Shown here one piece after another: positions 61,078-64,000 of a stretch of 64,000 bases of DNA (its first letter is position 1; each line of letters begins with the position of its first letter). The position numbers and the translations under genes were made by a program. The notes beneath the pieces were generated by a model. That model worked only from the letters and a program-made list of their open reading frames with translations, had not been told where the DNA came from and ran no database searches. The stretch is from the NCBI GenBank assembly GCA_963853835.1, contig OY970829.1:8786446-8850445 (forward strand). Reading direction: 5' to 3'. Origin of the DNA: Calendula officinalis (lineage: Eukaryota; Streptophyta; Magnoliopsida; Asterales; Asteraceae).

Positions 61078-61467
61078 AATGGTTAACCTCACAATGAATT
61101 ATTATTTTTGCCACATCAACCAAAAACCTATTTATAAAAAGCATCTCCAATGGTTAACCTACCAAAAAGCTTTTTCTTATTAAATTTACTAGTTTACCTT
61201 TATGTATATCAAATGTTTTATAAATACCCCTCAAATATAATTTGACAATTTTTATAGCATTTTATAAAACTTAATATATCGCAAAAAAATAAAACTAATC
61301 ATCATGCTTGTTCTTTAATAAAAATATTGAAATAAAACAAAGTTATCATTTATAAGTTATAAATATAGTAAAGGATTCACATATATATTTATATAGGGGT
61401 TGAAATGTAATATTAGTAAATACATGAACTAAATAAATCAAACATTGAAAGTAAGTTAAGAGGTTAT
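61078..61467 (-). mobile_element. MITE of the GAGCATCYCCAATGG family, truncated by the LTR at 61468
   Basis: The left end GAGCATCCCCAATGGTTAAC follows TTA, and a second copy of the end occurs at 61141 (GCATCTCCAATGGTTAAC), so a partial duplication is present. The body is the inverse of the 37903 copy. It stops abruptly where the copia-type LTR begins. Confidence 0.65.
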
Positions 61468-61977
61468 TGATGAGTTTATTTCAACTCTATATAAATCGAT
61501 CTTTAGGCTCAAGAATAGTTAGTTCTTGATCTGGAATAAGCATATACAAATCATAAATTTGCGGAATTAAACGAACAGATTTGTATTGCTAAACAAGGTT
61601 TCATCATCATCTTTATATACAATGATTACTAAAAGCCCCAATTCTACATATAAATATGTAGAACGGTTTTGGTTAACAGGATCAAACGACCTTGAGGCTT
61701 AGAGCACACACACATACACGTTAAAACGTGGGTTTCAAGAACGACTAATTCTATACCTCTAGGTATCTTTATATACTAGAAAACCTAGAGATTTACAAGG
61801 AAAAGATAATACTAAATTTTTTCAGCTAATAAAGATATACTATATCTTTTACATTTATGATTATCTCCTAAATCTTTATTCAAATATTGGCTTCCATATC
61901 TTCAATTTAGGTCCTTGTACTTTCCAAGTTTTGACACATCAAATCTTTAATTGAATATTATATAAATATTCCTAACA
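61468..61977 (-). repeat. Ty1/copia-type LTR (3' LTR on minus strand)
   Basis: About 510 bp; on the minus strand TGTTAGG...CATCA. It is an inverse copy of 63370-63868. A polypurine tract (AGGGGAAGAT) precedes it at 61978-61987, and no primer site follows, so it is a 3' LTR. Confidence 0.82.
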
Positions 61978-62644
61978 ATCTTCCCCTATTTGATTTAACA
62001 AAACTTGTAGAATTAGCTTGGAATCTTCAAGTCTCTTCCCCTTTTTGTCATAATCAAATACAAATCTGAAAAACTTGAACTTCCCCTTGAATGATCAACA
62101 CTTTTTCTTCCCCTAAAAGTGTGATATCATTCATGTGTTCTTCAAGGCTATATCAATTACATTGAAAACCAACTATCTTCTATTTGAAGTTGAAGTAGAA
62201 ACTCAAACTATGCATCACATTCCGTCTAACTATAGTAATCAGCAACGTCATAATCTTGTATGAAGGACATCTTGGTCTTCAACAGATCTTTTCGTTAAGC
62301 TTCTGTTGAATTGCAGTTACATCTTTACATAACATCTTATGTAGTAAGACTTTCAACTTCTTGTTCAAATAAAATATAATCACTCTTCTTCTATAATCAA
62401 CTGATGAAGATCAAATATGTAACAAATAAAATCATCTTCTTTTATCTTCATCAAGCCTTCAACCTGTGTGTGTGAATAATGTGATTCGTTTCACATTGAT
62501 ATCACAAGTTATTTTTATTCTCTTTTTATCAAGAATAAAAATTAACAAGTGATTAACCAAATACAATCAATAAACCGTAATATGGAATGAACATGGTGTG
62601 TGTCATGCTTTCCAAAATATGATGTATCGGTTATAAGGAAAAAT

Positions 62645-62985
62645 CAGTAGCAAAAAGTCTTCTTCAGTACTGATCAGTAACAAATTCGAACACTGCTTTC
62701 TTTATTTACTACTGATCAGTAACAAAATATTTCTTAGGTTTAGTACTGATCAGTAGTAACGTTGTAAAGTAGGATCAGTAGTATCTTCATTCACTATTGT
62801 TCAGTATTAAAAATTTCAGGTCAGTACTGATCAGTAGTATCTTGATATGTGATCAGTAGTAACGGATATACTACTGACCAGTAATAAAAATCATCGACCA
62901 GCAGTAACTTTTTGAAATCAGTAGTAATTGAAAAACATAAGATCAGTAGTAATGTTGTCATATTTAGTACTGATGTTGGAGGCAG
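62645..62985. repeat. Array of about 12 palindromic TACTGATCAGTA motifs
   Basis: TACTGATCAGTA and GATCAGTAGTAAC variants recur every 22-40 bp within the internal region of the copia-type element. Full palindromes are near 62670, 62711, 62742 and 62824; others are half sites. No coding potential. Confidence 0.8.
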
Positions 62986-63297
62986 TAAGCAATGTAGCAG
63001 TAGTAATTTGCTATTTTCATGTAACATTCGTAACTTTGACACCAACCACACTTTCATGTAATTTGTCATCCTAGTGCTTTGAATAACTTGTCTTGATCAA
63101 CATTATAAAATATGGTGACTGCTAATAGATCTATTTTCACACGATTCAACCTTGAAAATAAACTTATAATTCTTCATCTTGTCACACGATTCAATCTGTA
63201 AACTGCCACCAACTAATATATTAAGCATAACTAACCTTTGATCCATTGTGGGAAATCATTAATTGATCCTTGTTTCATTCCAGATCTGAGCCACCGT

Positions 63298-63309
63298 GCT
63301 CTGATACCA
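63298..63309 (-). promoter_or_regulatory. Primer binding site (tRNA-iMet), minus strand
   Basis: Minus strand reads TGGTATCAGAGC, the usual initiator-methionine primer site of plant LTR elements. An LTR-like end (AACTCAGCA) lies beside it. Confidence 0.7.
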
Positions 63310-63369
63310 ATTGCTGAGTTTTGAACAACTCTAATTCTACAAGTTTTGTCAAATCAAATAGGGGAAGAT

Positions 63370-63868
63370 TGTTAGGAATATTTATATAATATTCAATTAA
63401 AGATTTGATGTGTCAAAACTTGGAAAGTACAAGGACCTAAACAAGTCAATATTTGAATAAAGATTTAGGAGATAATCATAAATGTAAAAGATATAGTATA
63501 TCTTTATTAGCTTAAAAGATTTAGTATTATCTTTTCCTTGTAAATCTCTAGGTTTTCTAGTATATAAAGAAACCTAGAGGTATAGAATTAGTCGTTCTTG
63601 AAACCCACGTTTTAACGTGTATGTGTGTGTGCTCTAAGCCTCAAGGTCGTTTGATCTTGTTAACCAAAACCGTTCTACATATTTATATGTAGAATTGGGG
63701 CTTTTAGTAATCATTGTATATAAAGATGATGATGAAACCTTGTTTAGCAATACAAATCTGTTCGTTTAATTACGCAAATTTATGATTTGTATATGCTTAT
63801 TCCAGATCAAGAACTAACTATTCTTGAGCCTAAAGATCGATTTATATAGAGTTGAAATAAACTCATCA
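63370..63868 (+). repeat. Ty1/copia-type LTR (5' LTR of an element running off the window)
   Basis: About 499 bp, TGTTAGG...CTCATCA. It is followed at 63871 by TGGTATCAGAGC. It is an inverse copy of the LTR at 61468. A TATATAAAG box lies near 63716. Confidence 0.88.
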
Positions 63869-63870
63869 GG

Positions 63871-63882
63871 TGGTATCAGAGC
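63871..63882 (+). promoter_or_regulatory. Primer binding site (tRNA-iMet)
   Basis: TGGTATCAGAGC two bases after the LTR. Confidence 0.9.
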
Positions 63883-63952
63883 TTATTGGTTCTAGATCTA
63901 CGAATTAAGAACAACAAAAAGTTTCATACTTTCGATCTCAAAATTGTTAATC

Positions 63953-64000
63953 ATGTCTGATAACAATGAAAGCACTCAAGATAACAAAATTCCCATTCTC
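63953..64000 (+). CDS. Start of copia gag (3' partial)
   Basis: The frame MSDNNESTQDNKIPIL begins 70 bases after the primer site and runs off the window. The N-terminus resembles gag of plant copia elements, where a KIPIL-like motif precedes the UBN2-type core. Only 16 codons are visible. Confidence 0.65.
   Translation, partial: MSDNNESTQDNKIPIL

Larger units (their letters stand above)
61978..63369 (-). mobile_element. Short internal region of a non-autonomous copia-type element
   Basis: Between the polypurine tract at 61978-61987 and a minus-strand initiator-Met primer site at 63298-63309 there are about 1.3 kb with no gag-pol. The outer end near 63310-63369 has a second polypurine tract that belongs to the plus-strand LTR. 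It looks like a small non-autonomous element, partly overwritten by the next one. Confidence 0.55.

Overview
This is a repeat-rich stretch of nuclear DNA from a flowering plant, most likely a dicot. Evidence: spliced genes with GT/AG introns, plant-specific families (PORR protein, CLV1/BAM-type receptor kinase, plant VOC/glyoxalase-like genes), plant Ty3 and Ty1 retrotransposons, PIF/Harbinger, hAT, Mutator-like and Stowaway elements, Helitrons, and long (TA)n tracts. An asterid, perhaps Asteraceae, is plausible but not proven. No bacterial or organellar features are seen. | Layout. 1-6.7 kb: a decayed Ty3/gypsy element of the Tat lineage on the minus strand (gag-protease, RT, RNase H plus a second archaeal-type RNase H, integrase) with an antisense coiled-coil ORF. 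6.7-9.5 kb: AT-rich DNA with degenerate tandem repeats, two exon-like pieces and a Helitron 3' end. 9.5-10.9 kb: a spliced ribosomal protein S21 gene whose leader intron holds a Stowaway-like MITE. 11.4-12.9 kb: inverted minisatellite and a Tourist-like MITE. 12.9-18.0 kb: an apparently intact, very young 5.1-kb Ty3 element with 376-bp LTRs and a 5-bp target duplication. 18.4-19.5 kb: an intronless PORR-domain gene (WTF9-like). 20-27.9 kb: MITEs, Helitron A (22616-25693) and a diverged satellite. 28-45 kb: a small VOC/glyoxalase-like cluster (copy 1 at 28.1 kb with a broken C-terminus, an antisense pseudogene at 33.4 kb, intact copy 2 at 43.8 kb), separated by Helitron B and many MITEs. 45.2-50.8 kb: a nest of palindromic elements and (TA)n tracts, with Helitron C inserted in the centre of one palindrome. 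52.4-54.4 kb: a PIF/Harbinger element with an open transposase. 54.4-56.6 kb: a 2.1-kb solo LTR. 59.0-59.4 kb: the last exon of a CLV1/BAM-like receptor kinase. 60.3 kb: a deletion derivative of the PIF element. 61.5-64 kb: two Ty1/copia-type LTRs in inverted orientation, a short internal region carrying a palindromic repeat array, and the start of a copia gag. | How it fits together. The host genes (RPS21, WTF9-like, two VOC genes, receptor-kinase exon) are ordinary and functionally unrelated. Most of the sequence is nested mobile DNA. Many insertions can be dated relative to each other because target duplications or interrupted repeats are visible. Helitron A splits a MITE and Helitron C splits a palindrome, which fixes their ends to the base. 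Helitron B carries a spliced, damaged FCA-like fragment. Helitrons A, C and two relics carry a tRNA-like module near the 5' end that points outward. The most unusual structure is a tandemly duplicated 0.91-kb fold-back element built from 14 copies of a 16-bp perfect-palindrome motif and its variants, sitting in (TA)n DNA.
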